Shown here: piece by piece, positions 54,076-63,929 of the stretch | How the letters are laid out: every line of letters starts with the position of its first letter | Position numbering within the stretch: the first letter of the stretch is position 1 | Origin: Gammaproteobacteria bacterium | GTDB lineage: Bacteria; Pseudomonadota; Gammaproteobacteria; Pseudomonadales; Cellvibrionaceae | Assembly (NCBI GenBank): GCA_021151835.1 | Contig: JAGKWO010000017.1 | Coordinates: 124,001-188,000, forward strand | Reading direction: 5' to 3' | DNA length: 64,000 nucleotides | Program-made: the position numbers and the translations under genes | Notes under the pieces: model-generated | Seen by the model: only the letters and a program-made list of their open reading frames with translations | The model's database searches: none | Told to the model about the DNA's origin: nothing

Positions 54076-55012
54076 ACACTGAATACCCACACATCTTTGG
54101 TAAATTCTCTTTTAACACTTCCGCCAAGCGGCGCGTCGCTGGCCCCGCAAATTCGTTATCGGCGAAGGTAAGGTAAGTCGGCACTTCACGCACAGCACCA
54201 ACTTCCACCGGCAAATATTTTAATCGCCCGGCCAAAATATCTTCATGGGTATAAGCATCGGGCAACCATGCATATCCCAGCCCCATCCTAATGGCATCCA
54301 GCGACGTTTTAATATGGCTCACGGTCCAGCGCTGGTCAGCTTCTTGCCAACCCTCTGTGCGGCGGCGGTATAGGCCGGAATCACGCACAATAATCTGGCG
54401 GTGCTGGCGCATATCTTCATAGTTGATAGTTCGCCCCAGTTGTTGCAACGGATGATCCGGGCTGGAGACCCCATGCATGGTTACAGTTACCAGTTTCTCG
54501 CCCATAAACCCGGTAGGCACGCGGCCACCGATCGCCAGATCCACATGACGCTGCAATAACGCATCTTCGGTTCCACTTAATACTGATTCAAAAATTTCCA
54601 CACGGGTATCCGGAAAATCTTTGGCAAAGATTTCCAGGCATTGCAACACGCGGATGGGAGGGATAATCAGATCAGCAGCAATTTTTACCAGCGGCTCGAC
54701 CTTTATCGACAAACAGCCGGCCGATTTCTCCAATCGCTCTGCCTGCTCCAACAACTGTCGGGCACGGCGATAAAGTAAATCTCCTGCGGGCGACGGCACC
54801 GCCTTGCGACCTTGTAGCTGGAAAACCTTAACTCCCAGGGCAGATTCCAGTTGGGAGATGGAATAGGAAACTGCGGATTGGCTTTTATTAAGCAGCTCTG
54901 CCGCTTTAGCGTAACCTCCGGCATCAATAACAGCCAATAGCGCACGCCATTGCTCCAGCGTGACTTTGTTTTCGCTGATGGCTGTAACCGCCAAAGGGCC
55001 AGAATCTGTCAT
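54074..55012 (-). CDS. LysR-family regulator, likely of azoR-pirin
   Basis: 312 residues. Helix-turn-helix in TLEQWRALLAVIDAGGYAKAAELLNKSQSAVSYSISQLE (about 18-56, quoted only for position), followed by an effector-binding domain. It is divergent from the azoreductase and pirin genes, whose products act on quinones and similar electrophiles, so it probably senses such compounds. This is inference from position. Confidence 0.88.
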   Translation of the reverse strand: MTDSGPLAVTAISENKVTLEQWRALLAVIDAGGYAKAAELLNKSQSAVSYSISQLESALGVKVFQLQGRKAVPSPAGDLLYRRARQLLEQAERLEKSAGCLSIKVEPLVKIAADLIIPPIRVLQCLEIFAKDFPDTRVEIFESVLSGTEDALLQRHVDLAIGGRVPTGFMGEKLVTVTMHGVSSPDHPLQQLGRTINYEDMRQHRQIIVRDSGLYRRRTEGWQEADQRWTVSHIKTSLDAIRMGLGYAWLPDAYTHEDILAGRLKYLPVEVGAVREVPTYLTFADNEFAGPATRRLAEVLKENLPKMCGYSV

Positions 55013-55030
55013 ATTTTGCCTCGTTTTCGT

Positions 55031-55053
55031 TGATCAATTAAATAATTAGATCA
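55031..55053. promoter_or_regulatory. Candidate LysR operator in the LysR-azoR intergenic region
   Basis: Imperfect palindrome with arms TGATC...GATCA and inner AATTA/TAATTA, 23 bases long, 18 bases upstream of the regulator start. It is consistent with a T-N11-A box controlling both divergent promoters. Confidence 0.4.
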
Positions 55054-55167
55054 TATACCGCTAAATATCCGTATTTATCATTCATTCGTCAAATCATTTA
55101 ATGGGCACATGGCAATAACGCCACACCACTAGCAATCACATTTTGTGAATAGGATGAGGAAACGAAA

Positions 55168-55767
55168 ATGGCTAAGCTTTTGCAAATCAACAGCAGTTTG
55201 TTTGGTGACAACGGCAATTCAAGCACCCTGGCAAATGAGTTTGTACAACGCTGGAAAGCTGTGAATCCGGCAGGCGAAGTAGTAGTGCGCGATTTCGCCA
55301 AAGAGAAAGTTCCACACCTGGATGCAACCCGCGTACAAGCATTGTTTAGCCCGGCCGAAGGCCGTACCGCAGAACAACAAGCGGTGCTGGATTACTCGGA
55401 CAACATCATTGCTGAAATCCAGAGCGCGGATGCAATTGTGATCGGAGTTCCGATGTACAACTTTGGTGTGCCTTCTGCACTCAAAGCTTACTTCGACCAT
55501 ATCGCTCGCGCCGGTGTAACATTTAAATACACCGAAACCGGTCCGGTGGGATTATTAAACGATAAGCCGGTATATATCATCGCAACCCGCGGTGGCATTT
55601 ATAAAGGCCAGCCAGCCGATAGCCAAAGCCCGTTCCTGAAAAGCTTTTTAGGTTTTGTCGGCTTGAAGGATGTACATTTTATTTATGCCGAAGGCCTGAA
55701 CATGGGTCAAAAAGATGAAGCGTTTGCCGCAGCAAAAACTGAAATCGAACAGGAGGTTGCGGCTTAA
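55168..55767 (+). CDS. azoR: FMN-dependent NADH-azoreductase/quinone reductase
   Basis: 199 residues, flavodoxin-like fold: LLQINSSLFGDNGNSS at the phosphate loop, GVPMYNFGVPSALKAYFDHIARAGVTF in short segments, and ATRGGIY near the flavin ring. It reduces quinones and azo compounds by two electrons using NADH. Pirin gene follows after 68 bases, the likely partner in an operon. Confidence 0.93.
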   Translation: MAKLLQINSSLFGDNGNSSTLANEFVQRWKAVNPAGEVVVRDFAKEKVPHLDATRVQALFSPAEGRTAEQQAVLDYSDNIIAEIQSADAIVIGVPMYNFGVPSALKAYFDHIARAGVTFKYTETGPVGLLNDKPVYIIATRGGIYKGQPADSQSPFLKSFLGFVGLKDVHFIYAEGLNMGQKDEAFAAAKTEIEQEVAA

Positions 55768-55835
55768 CCAGCCGCGCTTTCTTGCGCAGTATCAACGCAG
55801 AGTTAACACCCAACGCAACAATTTTGGAGAAAATT

Positions 55836-56687
55836 ATGCAACGCCAATTACAGCAAATCGTACAAGGCCGCGAGACCAGCGACGGTGCTGGTGTTCGCAT
55901 AAAACGCACCCTTGGGCAAAATCCCTATGCGCGTTTTGATCCATTTTTAATGCTCGACGAGTTTGGCAGTAACAGTGCCGATGATTACATCGCCGGTTTT
56001 CCGGCTCATCCTCATCGCGGTTTTGAAACCGTGACTTATATGTTGCAAGGTCACATGCTGCATGAAGACCATATGGGCAACAAAGGTCATCTGCGCGATG
56101 GCGATGTGCAATGGATGACCGCGGGACGCGGGATTATCCATTCGGAAATGCCGCAACAGGAACAGGGGTTAATGCGTGGTTTCCAACTGTGGTTGAATTT
56201 GCCTGCCGCAGAAAAAATGAAACCGGCACATTATCGCGATATCCCATCAGCAGAAATTCCTGTTGCTGAATTGCCAAATGGTGGAAGCATCAAAGTCATC
56301 GCCAACACCGCTTTTATTGGTGGCAAAGTGATTAGCGGCCCGATCCAGGGTTTAACCACTGAAACGATTTATTGGGACGTGCATTTGCCAGCGGGAAAAG
56401 AATTCCATCATGCCGTACCGGAAGATCACAACACCTTCCTGTACGCGTATGAAGGTGATATTGCTATTGGCGAAGACAAACGCAAACTCACTAAAGGCAA
56501 CACCGGGTTACTGAGCAAAGGCGACCAATTAAGTGTGCAAGCGCTGGAAACTGAAGCGCGCTTTCTGGTGATCTCGGGTAAACCGATTAAAGAGCCGATT
56601 GTGCAATATGGTCCTTTTGTCATGAATAGCACCGAGGAAATTGAGCGGGCGATTCAGGATTACCGCGATGGCACATTAGCCGAATAA
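55836..56687 (+). CDS. Pirin-family protein
   Basis: 283 residues from the ATG at 55836 (GGAG seven bases upstream). Two cupin domains; the N-terminal one has the metal-binding motif FPAHPHRGFETVTYML, and the later His and Glu in MLHEDHMGN and HSEMPQQEQG. Some pirins are quercetin 2,3-dioxygenases and others transcription co-factors; which applies here is unknown. It follows azoR. Confidence 0.9.
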   Translation: MQRQLQQIVQGRETSDGAGVRIKRTLGQNPYARFDPFLMLDEFGSNSADDYIAGFPAHPHRGFETVTYMLQGHMLHEDHMGNKGHLRDGDVQWMTAGRGIIHSEMPQQEQGLMRGFQLWLNLPAAEKMKPAHYRDIPSAEIPVAELPNGGSIKVIANTAFIGGKVISGPIQGLTTETIYWDVHLPAGKEFHHAVPEDHNTFLYAYEGDIAIGEDKRKLTKGNTGLLSKGDQLSVQALETEARFLVISGKPIKEPIVQYGPFVMNSTEEIERAIQDYRDGTLAE

Positions 56688-56698
56688 ATTTATCCCCG

Positions 56699-56724
56699 GG
56701 GGCGCAATTGATTGCGCCCTTTTT
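56699..56724 (+). terminator. Terminator of azoR-pirin unit
   Basis: GGGCGCAAT and ATTGCGCCC around TG, followed by T5. Confidence 0.88.
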
Positions 56725-56790
56725 ATTGCGCCGTATTTTATTAAATCACAATTTGTCGGAAATATTTTTTAGGTGCAATCAATTGCGACG

Positions 56791-58293
56791 CTACAGGATT
56801 AACCATTGCTCCATGGCGTTTTGCCAACTCAGGAAACGATAGTTTAAACGGGTATTGGTTGCAGGCGAGAAAATTTCCGTTTGAAAACGCGGTTGCCATT
56901 GGGTTGACAAGCCCGTTGCCATACAAGCCGCACCTTGCAAGGTTGCATCAGCATTATCGCTACGGCATACACTTAATCCACTGATATCTGCCAATCGCTG
57001 GCAGACTTGATTCGATTTGCTAAAACCACCACTGATGCGGATATGACGAATCTCACCCGCTTTTTTCATTAATTCTATATTCACAACAATCTGGAAAATA
57101 ACAGATTCAATCCAGGCAAGAATTTTTTCCTGTGGCGCTAAGCCTGCTGCAAATTGTGCATGTAAATCCGTTCGCCAATATGGCGCGCTTAGACCACCAA
57201 TTGAATTGAGAAAATATATATCCTGTTCAGGGTTAAGTTGCAGCGCCAATTCAATTTCGTTTGGAGTGACCTCTAGACCTGTTTGCGCTTGAATATAGGG
57301 AAGCGCGGAAGCAGCACCATTAACAGTAGCCTCCCACGCGTATAACGGCTTATCGGCCAGTTCATTTAAATAACATACCGGAGAGGCATTAGCGCGCTCC
57401 TGTTCGCTGCAATTATTTTGTGGAATCCAGAGCGGGCTAACCAGTAAGCCTTCCGGTGCGTGCAACATGTGACTGACACGCTGGATAAAAGCACCCGTAC
57501 CCATGTTCACATAACAAGTCGAGCCATCCGGTATTCCTGATGCAAATAATGAAGCGCCCTGATCGCGAGCGCTGGCATGAAATGGAATCGAATGTGAACC
57601 CACTTTCAAGTTTCCGAAATAACTATTATGAAAACGGCACTCCGGTAAAACCGCTTTGGGAATTTTAAACAATTCGAGCAATCGCTCATCCCATTCGTTG
57701 CGATGCAAATTCCATAACAACGTCCGTTGCGCATGACCGGGATCAACCAGATTTTTTTTATCAAGCAAATGCCAAAAAATAAAACTGACTATAGGGCCAA
57801 CCGACAGTGAGTTTTCATTAAGCGCTTGTTTGACAGGCTCGTAATTATCCAGGCACCAGCGGATTTTGCTTGCGCCATAATGTGGAGATACTCGCAACCC
57901 ACTCATGCTCTGTACTTGTTGATGTGTTAACGCAATGTGTTGGAGATAAGGCTCACCGCGAATATCCTGCCAACTTAATACAGGTGTTAAAGGCTCACCG
58001 GTTTTGGCATCCCAGCATAAAAGCGATGAACCCTGCCCTGCAAAGCTCGCCGCTTTAATGGCATAAGCCGCCTCCCCCAGTTGCTCGCACACCTTGTCGA
58101 GACATTGGCGAATCCCATGCAGGATTTCATTTCCATCCTGTTCGATGTACGGATAAACAGAATCATCAGGCTGATAATGTTGCGTTGCACAAGCTGCGGA
58201 GAATTGACAGATTAACTGGCCGGATTCAGTGTAAACACCAACGCGGGAACTTTGGCCGCCCTGGTCTATAGCTAAATATAGATTTTCTTTCAT
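56791..58293 (-). CDS. FGGY-family carbohydrate kinase
   Basis: 500 residues from the ATG at 58293; the upstream part of the ORF reads as untranslated leader. Actin-like ATPase fold: AIDQGGQSSRVGVY at the phosphate-1 loop, VLSWQDIRGE, and the FGGY signature area IRISGGFSKSNQVCQRLADI in the C-terminal domain. Substrate is some sugar or polyol; residues do not let me choose between xylulose, glycerol and others. No sugar-transport or isomerase gene is adjacent. It precedes the DUF1820 gene's unit by position only. Confidence 0.83.
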   Translation of the reverse strand: MKENLYLAIDQGGQSSRVGVYTESGQLICQFSAACATQHYQPDDSVYPYIEQDGNEILHGIRQCLDKVCEQLGEAAYAIKAASFAGQGSSLLCWDAKTGEPLTPVLSWQDIRGEPYLQHIALTHQQVQSMSGLRVSPHYGASKIRWCLDNYEPVKQALNENSLSVGPIVSFIFWHLLDKKNLVDPGHAQRTLLWNLHRNEWDERLLELFKIPKAVLPECRFHNSYFGNLKVGSHSIPFHASARDQGASLFASGIPDGSTCYVNMGTGAFIQRVSHMLHAPEGLLVSPLWIPQNNCSEQERANASPVCYLNELADKPLYAWEATVNGAASALPYIQAQTGLEVTPNEIELALQLNPEQDIYFLNSIGGLSAPYWRTDLHAQFAAGLAPQEKILAWIESVIFQIVVNIELMKKAGEIRHIRISGGFSKSNQVCQRLADISGLSVCRSDNADATLQGAACMATGLSTQWQPRFQTEIFSPATNTRLNYRFLSWQNAMEQWLIL

Positions 58294-58353
58294 GGCACTT
58301 GCTCGTTGCAACGATAAAGCAAGTGTAGCGGGGAAATACAGCAAAATTTCCGA

Positions 58354-58695
58354 CTATTCAACCGGCTTCGGATTGGGAATAAACGTCCCATAAGGGAATT
58401 GCGCGATCTTATCGCCGCCGCCTTTGATTTCGGTGATTTTTACCGGACCCTCTTTTTCCACTTCATCAATACGGACAATCGAGTGCATTGGAATATAGGA
58501 ACGCTTGACGCCCGCAAATTCGTTTTTAAGTTTTTCTTCAGCAGGATCAATCAGCAGTTGGGTGCGTTCACCAAATACGAACTCTTCAATCTCGATAAAG
58601 CCGTACATCTCACTTTGGTAAATCGCGGAGCAAAAGACTTCGTAAACCTGGCCCTGGTTGAGGAATATCACTTTGTAAACGGGTTTGGCAGCCAT
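58354..58695 (-). CDS. DUF1820 family protein
   Basis: 113 residues from the ATG at 58695 with AGAGAG upstream; the longer ORF start is not needed. Small, mostly beta protein (YKVIFLNQGQVYEVF, YGFIEIEEFVFGE, RSYIPMHSIVRIDEVEKEG). This pattern is the DUF1820 family of Gammaproteobacteria, function unknown. It ends 60 bases before the FGGY kinase start. Confidence 0.83.
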   Translation of the reverse strand: MAAKPVYKVIFLNQGQVYEVFCSAIYQSEMYGFIEIEEFVFGERTQLLIDPAEEKLKNEFAGVKRSYIPMHSIVRIDEVEKEGPVKITEIKGGGDKIAQFPYGTFIPNPKPVE

Positions 58696-58846
58696 AACAC
58701 TCTCTTGGTAAATCACTTAAATAACAACGGGACAAGACATCATTAGCCCCGGCAAAGGGCGCGCAGGATACCACAAGTTTTTCCTATTCTCGCCCCATCT
58801 GGTTAAATTGCATACACCAACATTAGTCGATTGAGTTATTAGCGCC

Positions 58847-60409
58847 CTAATCGGCGGCGATATTTACCGGCGCACCACCCGCTTGTGGCTTGCGCAGCAA
58901 CAGCAACAACGGCAACGCCGCAATAGTCACCCACATCATTAGTTGAAAATCCTGCAAATAAGCGAGAGTCGCCGCCTGCCGCTGGACTTCATTGTTGATA
59001 GCGACTAAACCCGTCGTGGTGGTAATGTCCCAATGACCGGATTCCCCCACCTTCGCCAAGGCCTGATTGTACGGTGTAATGTAATCCGCAAACGCCGCAT
59101 GGTTGCGCTGGATATTCTGCTGCAACTCCGCCATTACTACCGAAATACCGATACTACTACCGATATTACGGGTCAAGCTAAACAGTGCTGTGCCCTCGTT
59201 ACGGAACCGTGCTTCCAGGCTGGCAAAAGCGATTGCCGACAACGGTACGAAGATAAAACCCAAGCCAACACCCTGCACTACGCTGGTTCGTACGATATCC
59301 CAACTGGTGATGCTGGTATTGAACAAGGTCATTTCCCACAGAGAGATAATCGTCAATATCAACCCGAATCCTACCTGGAAACGCGGGTCAACTTTACCGG
59401 CGATTTTGCCCACGATCATCATGGAGAACATCACCCCCATACCGCGCGGAGCCATTACCAAACCAACATCAACCACGGGATAACCCAGCAGGTTTTGCAA
59501 AAATGGTGGTAGCAGTGCCATGGTGGCCAACAGGATGATTCCCACTACAAACATAAAAACCAGGCCGATGGAAAAATTGCGATCCTTAAAAATCGCCGGC
59601 TCGATAAATGGTTGTTTGTAGGTAAAGATATGGCTGATAAACCAGTAGAACCCCATTCCCATCAAAATACATTCAATAATAATTTCGGGGCTATTGAACC
59701 AGTTCTGGCTCTCGCCCCGGTCCAGCATCATTTGCAAAGCGCCAATCCCCAGGCTAAGGAAAGCAAAGCCAAGTAAATCGAAGTGGCGTTTGGCATTGAT
59801 CGACGTTTCTTTTACCGCCGCCATCACACCTAAAAATGCCAGCGCGCCAAGCGGAACGTTGATATAAAACACCCAGCGCCAACTGTAATGTTCGGTGAGC
59901 AAACCACCCAACGTTGGCCCGAGGATGGGCCCGAGAACGACCCCCATCCCCCACACGGCCATTGCCTGGCTGTGTTTTTCTTTGGGATAGGTATCGAGCA
60001 AGATTGATTGGGACAAGGGCACCAGCGCCGCACCGAAAATCCCCTGCAATAACCGGAAAATGACAACTTGCGGTAAGTTTTGCGCAGCCCCACATAGCAT
60101 CGAAGTGATAGTAAAACCGGCAATCGACCATAGCATCAAACGTTTGCGCCCAAAGCGATCCGAGAGGAAACCGGTCAACGGCAGAAAAATCGCAGCAGCC
60201 ACAATATAAGACGTCAGCACCCAGGAAATCTGGTCCTGGGTGGCAGACATACTGCCTTGCATATGAGGCAAGGCCACGTTGGCGATGGTGGTATCCAGTG
60301 CTTGGATAATAGTCGCCAGCATTACCGAGGCGGTAATTAACCCGCGCTTACCCGCCGACACCGCAGGTGCCGGCGTATCGGGTAATGTTTCAGTCGCTAC
60401 CTGGGCCAC
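58847..60409 (-). CDS. emrB: EmrB/DHA2-family multidrug efflux transporter
   Basis: 520 residues, about 14 membrane segments. Major facilitator signatures: DTTIANVALP in helix 1, GFLSDRFGRKRLM between helices 2 and 3, and motif C GVVLGPILGPTLGG. It exports hydrophobic drugs across the inner membrane by proton exchange, with EmrA and an outer-membrane channel (no TolC-like gene seen here). Follows emrA by 33 bases in marR-emrA-emrB. Confidence 0.93.
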   Translation of the reverse strand: MAQVATETLPDTPAPAVSAGKRGLITASVMLATIIQALDTTIANVALPHMQGSMSATQDQISWVLTSYIVAAAIFLPLTGFLSDRFGRKRLMLWSIAGFTITSMLCGAAQNLPQVVIFRLLQGIFGAALVPLSQSILLDTYPKEKHSQAMAVWGMGVVLGPILGPTLGGLLTEHYSWRWVFYINVPLGALAFLGVMAAVKETSINAKRHFDLLGFAFLSLGIGALQMMLDRGESQNWFNSPEIIIECILMGMGFYWFISHIFTYKQPFIEPAIFKDRNFSIGLVFMFVVGIILLATMALLPPFLQNLLGYPVVDVGLVMAPRGMGVMFSMMIVGKIAGKVDPRFQVGFGLILTIISLWEMTLFNTSITSWDIVRTSVVQGVGLGFIFVPLSAIAFASLEARFRNEGTALFSLTRNIGSSIGISVVMAELQQNIQRNHAAFADYITPYNQALAKVGESGHWDITTTTGLVAINNEVQRQAATLAYLQDFQLMMWVTIAALPLLLLLRKPQAGGAPVNIAAD

Positions 60410-60442
60410 AACAGCTCTCCCGCGAAAATTCGGAGCAAAAGG

Positions 60443-61474
60443 TTAGATCGAGATTCCCAACAGTGAACGCTTGTAGCCAGTATCGATTTCAATACCGGTA
60501 CTCAAACCCGCCTGTAACGGAGGAGCGTTTTTATTGGGTTTAATGCTGATGCGGACAGGCACGCGCTGGGCGATCTTCACCCAGTTACCGGTAGCGTTCT
60601 GCGCCGGGATCACCGAAAACTCGGCACCAGTTGCCGGACTAATGCTCTGCACTTCTCCCTTCCACTCAATGCCTGGATAGGTATCCACCTTCACACTGAC
60701 GGTTTGGCCTACACGGACGTGGGTTAAATCGGTCTCGATAAAATTCGCTTCCACCCACAGGTTATCGCTTGCCACCAATGACATCGCCGCGCTCCCGACA
60801 GCGAGGAATTCGCCGGCCTCTGGTGGCTTGGTTACAATGCCATCTTTAGGCGCAGTAATTTCTGTGTATTCAAGATTTAATTGTGCTTGTTCTACTTCCG
60901 CTTTCGCCGCTAAATAGCTGGGATGCTGTTCAATAGGCAAACCGGCATCGCCACCCAGAGATTCAGCGATACGCTTTAAATCCTGCTCGATGGTAATCAC
61001 CTGTTGGTCATTAATACGACGTGTGTGGCTTACTTCATCATAAGTTGCCTTGGCAACCAATCTACGCTCTGCCAGATTGGCCTGGCGTTGCTGTTCTTTC
61101 ACCGCGTAGTCACGATTGGCAATAGCCAGTTGCAACTCGGATTGCTTTTCGCTGTAACTCGCATGCAGCGCAGCGAGATTGGTGCGCACCTCGCCCAGCT
61201 TTGCGTTTGCTTTCGCCAATGCCACGTCGTAGGGTTTGCGGTCCAGCACCAGCAGCAGTTGACCCGCTTTCACATGATCATTTTCGGCAACCAGGCGCTT
61301 CTCAACCGCACCGGCAACACGCGGGCGAATGCTGATCACATCCGCTTTGGTGTAAGCATTTTCGGTGCTGGCATAACGTCCACCAGATAAATAAATCACC
61401 AAACCAATAACTGCCAATACAACGGGTATAACCACCAGCAACAAAAAGCGGCGCGACTTCAATGCTTCAGTCAT
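60443..61474 (-). CDS. emrA: EmrA-type membrane fusion protein (HlyD family)
   Basis: 343 residues. One N-terminal membrane helix (FLLLVVIPVVLAVIGLVIYLSGG, about residues 10-31), lipoyl-like half motifs (ISIRPRVAGAVEKRLVAENDHVKAGQ), an alpha-helical hairpin at about 80-190 and a beta-barrel. It links EmrB to an outer-membrane channel. Its start overlaps the MarR stop (ATGA), so translation is coupled. Confidence 0.93.
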   Translation of the reverse strand: MTEALKSRRFLLLVVIPVVLAVIGLVIYLSGGRYASTENAYTKADVISIRPRVAGAVEKRLVAENDHVKAGQLLLVLDRKPYDVALAKANAKLGEVRTNLAALHASYSEKQSELQLAIANRDYAVKEQQRQANLAERRLVAKATYDEVSHTRRINDQQVITIEQDLKRIAESLGGDAGLPIEQHPSYLAAKAEVEQAQLNLEYTEITAPKDGIVTKPPEAGEFLAVGSAAMSLVASDNLWVEANFIETDLTHVRVGQTVSVKVDTYPGIEWKGEVQSISPATGAEFSVIPAQNATGNWVKIAQRVPVRISIKPNKNAPPLQAGLSTGIEIDTGYKRSLLGISI

Positions 61475-61980
61475 TTTTCACTTACCTCGGATACCACTTT
61501 GGATTCAGAAACGTTTTTTCCCAATGCCGTCAGGTTTTCGCGCACCTGATTCAATCCGGAAAATAAAGCCTGTTGTTGTTCAGCCGTTAAACCGGCCAGT
61601 GCTTTCTGCTGAAATTCTGCCGATGCAGACGTAATCATTTTCACAATCGGTGCCGCCGCCGGTGTTAGGTAAAGCTGGAATGCGCGGCGGTCCTTTGGAT
61701 CAGGGCGGCGCTCGATCCATCCATTTTCTGCAAGCTGGTCCAGCAAGCGGGCCAGGCTGATAGGTTGGATATCCATGAAATCCGCCAGATCCACCTGCCG
61801 GATGCCCTGCCAGCGGCGAACCCCCAGCAACGCTTTTGCCTGGGATAAAGTCAGTTGGTACTGCTCGAAATAGCGGGAAGCGATGCGACGGGTCAGGCGT
61901 AGATTGTCCGACAGTAGAAACCCCAGGCTTTCGTGTTCCGGCACTAGTGGCCCCATCTCATCGTATTCATGCGGATTCAT
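61471..61980 (-). CDS. MarR-family repressor of the emr operon
   Basis: 169 residues. A winged helix domain (LTLSQAKALLGVRRWQG, QVDLADFMDIQPISLARLLDQLAENGWIERRPDPKDRR in part) with the MarR beta-wing DPKDRRAF. As the first gene of marR-emrA-emrB it most likely represses the operon and is released by drugs or phenolics. The upstream 180 bases include an AT-rich segment (62000-62030) where an operator would be expected, though no clean palindrome was identified. Confidence 0.92.
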   Translation of the reverse strand: MNPHEYDEMGPLVPEHESLGFLLSDNLRLTRRIASRYFEQYQLTLSQAKALLGVRRWQGIRQVDLADFMDIQPISLARLLDQLAENGWIERRPDPKDRRAFQLYLTPAAAPIVKMITSASAEFQQKALAGLTAEQQQALFSGLNQVRENLTALGKNVSESKVVSEVSEK

Positions 61981-62173
61981 AAATCGTCCTCATAACAAGT
62001 TAAATATATAATATACATAGCTTACTATTTATCCAAAGACAGGTTTTGCCTGAATAACCGGGAAGTGGCAATTTTTGGTTATAAGATGCTCAAAACTCCG
62101 CCCGGTATTAACCCGGTAGCCTGTTAAATCGGTATACTGCGCGCCCTTTTTAGCTGGACTGGTGGAGACGCCC

Positions 62174-63526
62174 ATGAACTTTACTTCCCTTGGACTTGCG
62201 CCCGAATTACTGCGCGCCCTCAAAGTCATCGGCTTTAAAACCCTCACCCCAGTGCAAGAACAGGCTATTCCCGCCGCCAGGCGCGGTCTGGATTTACTCG
62301 CCACTGCGCAAACCGGCACTGGAAAAACTGCCGCTTACAGCTTGCCCGTGTTGCAACAAATGCTGGAAAAACCCAAAGGTACCGAAGCCGGTTTTGTGCG
62401 CGCGCTGATCCTCGCCCCTACGCGTGAACTGGTTGAGCAAATCGCGAAAGCACTGCAAGAATTTGCGCAGTTCACACCGTTCAAAATTGCCGCCGTCTAT
62501 GGCGGGGTGAAAGTGACCAGCCAGGGCGCCAAACTGCGCGCCGGCGTGGACATTCTGGTCGCGACTCCCGGTCGCTTGAAGGAGCATATCGAACTGGAAA
62601 ATGTGAATCTGGCCAAAGTGGAATTTGCCGTGCTGGATGAAGCTGACCGTATGCTGGATATGGGTTTCGTGGTCGATATGCACGCAATTCTCACCAGCAT
62701 TACGCGCAAACACCAAACCCTGTTTTTCTCGGCAACCGGTTCGCCGCTGGTCACCAATTTGTCCAAACAGGCGATGAACCGCCCGACCCTGATCACGGTC
62801 AGCAAACGCAATTCAGTTGCAGAAACCGTGGATCACGTGCTTTATCCCGTAGATAGCACCCGCAAGTACGAATTATTTATTCATCTATTACATAGCCAAA
62901 ACTGGTATCAGGTGATGGTGTTTAGCAGCACGCGCGAAGCCGCTGAACAACTGATCCAGGCATTGAAGAACGACAAAGTGGATGCAGCCGTTATCCACAG
63001 TGAAAAAACCCAGGGATCACGTCGCCGCGCATTACAGGAATTTAAAGAGGGCAAACTGCAAGTGCTGGTAGCAACTGAAGTGGCGGCACGCGGGCTGGAT
63101 ATCCAGGGACTCGATTTCGTGGTGAACCTGGATTTGCCGTTTTTCACCGAAGATTATGTCCATCGCGTAGGCCGCACCGGTCGCGCCGGAAAAAAAGGCA
63201 CAGCGATTTCGCTGGTAACCCCAGCCGAAGAACATAAAATTTCGCTGATTGAAGAAGTGATCGGCACCAAAATCAAACGCGAGAAAATCAAGGGCTTTGA
63301 AGTCACCGAACAAGTAGTCAAGGTGGTCGCCAAACCCAAAAGTGGTTTACTGAAACTGGCAGCGAAACCGGCAAGCAAGTCAAAACCCGGAAACCCGAAG
63401 AAATCTGCTTTCGCCAAACCAACAAAAAGCAGCTCAACTGGTGCCCGGACTGCTGCAGGAAAACCGGCGCGCGCCAGCGCCAAAACCGCGCGCGGTGCAA
63501 AACCCTCCGGGCCGAAAAAGCGCTAA
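62174..63526 (+). CDS. DEAD-box RNA helicase, RhlE-like
   Basis: 450 residues from the ATG at 62174 (GGAG six bases upstream; the GTG at 62162 overlaps this Shine-Dalgarno). Q motif (FKTLTPVQEQAIP), Walker A AQTGTGKT, DEAD box VLDEADRMLDMGF, SATGSP in place of the usual SAT, then ARGLDIQGLDFVVNLDLP and HRVGRTGRAG. A Lys/Ala/Ser-rich basic tail of about 80 residues binds RNA. Role in ribosome assembly or RNA decay is typical. Confidence 0.92.
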   Translation: MNFTSLGLAPELLRALKVIGFKTLTPVQEQAIPAARRGLDLLATAQTGTGKTAAYSLPVLQQMLEKPKGTEAGFVRALILAPTRELVEQIAKALQEFAQFTPFKIAAVYGGVKVTSQGAKLRAGVDILVATPGRLKEHIELENVNLAKVEFAVLDEADRMLDMGFVVDMHAILTSITRKHQTLFFSATGSPLVTNLSKQAMNRPTLITVSKRNSVAETVDHVLYPVDSTRKYELFIHLLHSQNWYQVMVFSSTREAAEQLIQALKNDKVDAAVIHSEKTQGSRRRALQEFKEGKLQVLVATEVAARGLDIQGLDFVVNLDLPFFTEDYVHRVGRTGRAGKKGTAISLVTPAEEHKISLIEEVIGTKIKREKIKGFEVTEQVVKVVAKPKSGLLKLAAKPASKSKPGNPKKSAFAKPTKSSSTGARTAAGKPARASAKTARGAKPSGPKKR

Positions 63527-63545
63527 TTATTAGCGGGCCATAAAT

Positions 63546-63587
63546 AAAAAAGGCCGCCTGTTTTTCCAACAGGCGGCCTTTTTTTAC
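63546..63587. terminator. Bidirectional terminator between the helicase and DUF6172 genes
   Basis: AAGGCCGCCTGTT (63550-63562) pairs with AACAGGCGGCCTT (63568-63580), flanked by A and T runs. Confidence 0.92.
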
Positions 63588-63602
63588 GGATCGAAAAAGG
63601 AA

Positions 63603-63929
63603 TTAGCCTTCCAGATCCTCGTCATTATCCGGATCATCCGCGTGAACGCGCGGCTTGCGCTGGGCCGCACGCGCCAGGATCTCCACATAAAATGCGTCGC
63701 CTTCAGCCGCTTTTACTTTATCCATCAGTCCGATAATTTCCGCCAAACGAACCTCTTGTGCTTCCGCTTCGGTAACACCGAAACGGCAATCAAATGCCCA
63801 ATAGTTAGCGCCCGCTGGCAGGCTTTTGCGGCGCTCGCGCTTCACATATTTGCGCACGTCGTGCTTGATAGCCTCCAGCAGGCGATCAGGATGCTTGCCT
63901 TCAATGTGGAGTTTGAACGTCTTTTTCAT
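63603..63929 (-). CDS. DUF6172-like small basic/acidic protein
   Basis: 108 residues. It starts KKTFKLHIEGKHPDRLLEAIKHDVRKYVKRERRK, with a strongly basic helix, then a beta segment (ANYWAFDCRFG) and an acidic tail. This resembles the DUF6172 family of Proteobacteria; function unknown. Complete gene near the right edge. Nothing is identifiable in the 71 bases beyond. Confidence 0.75.
   Translation of the reverse strand: MKKTFKLHIEGKHPDRLLEAIKHDVRKYVKRERRKSLPAGANYWAFDCRFGVTEAEAQEVRLAEIIGLMDKVKAAEGDAFYVEILARAAQRKPRVHADDPDNDEDLEG

Noticed and set aside
58847..61980. marR-emrA-emrB as exporter and resistance genes of the PTM pathway
   Set aside because: It is about 40 kb from the island with housekeeping genes between; nothing in sequence links the two.
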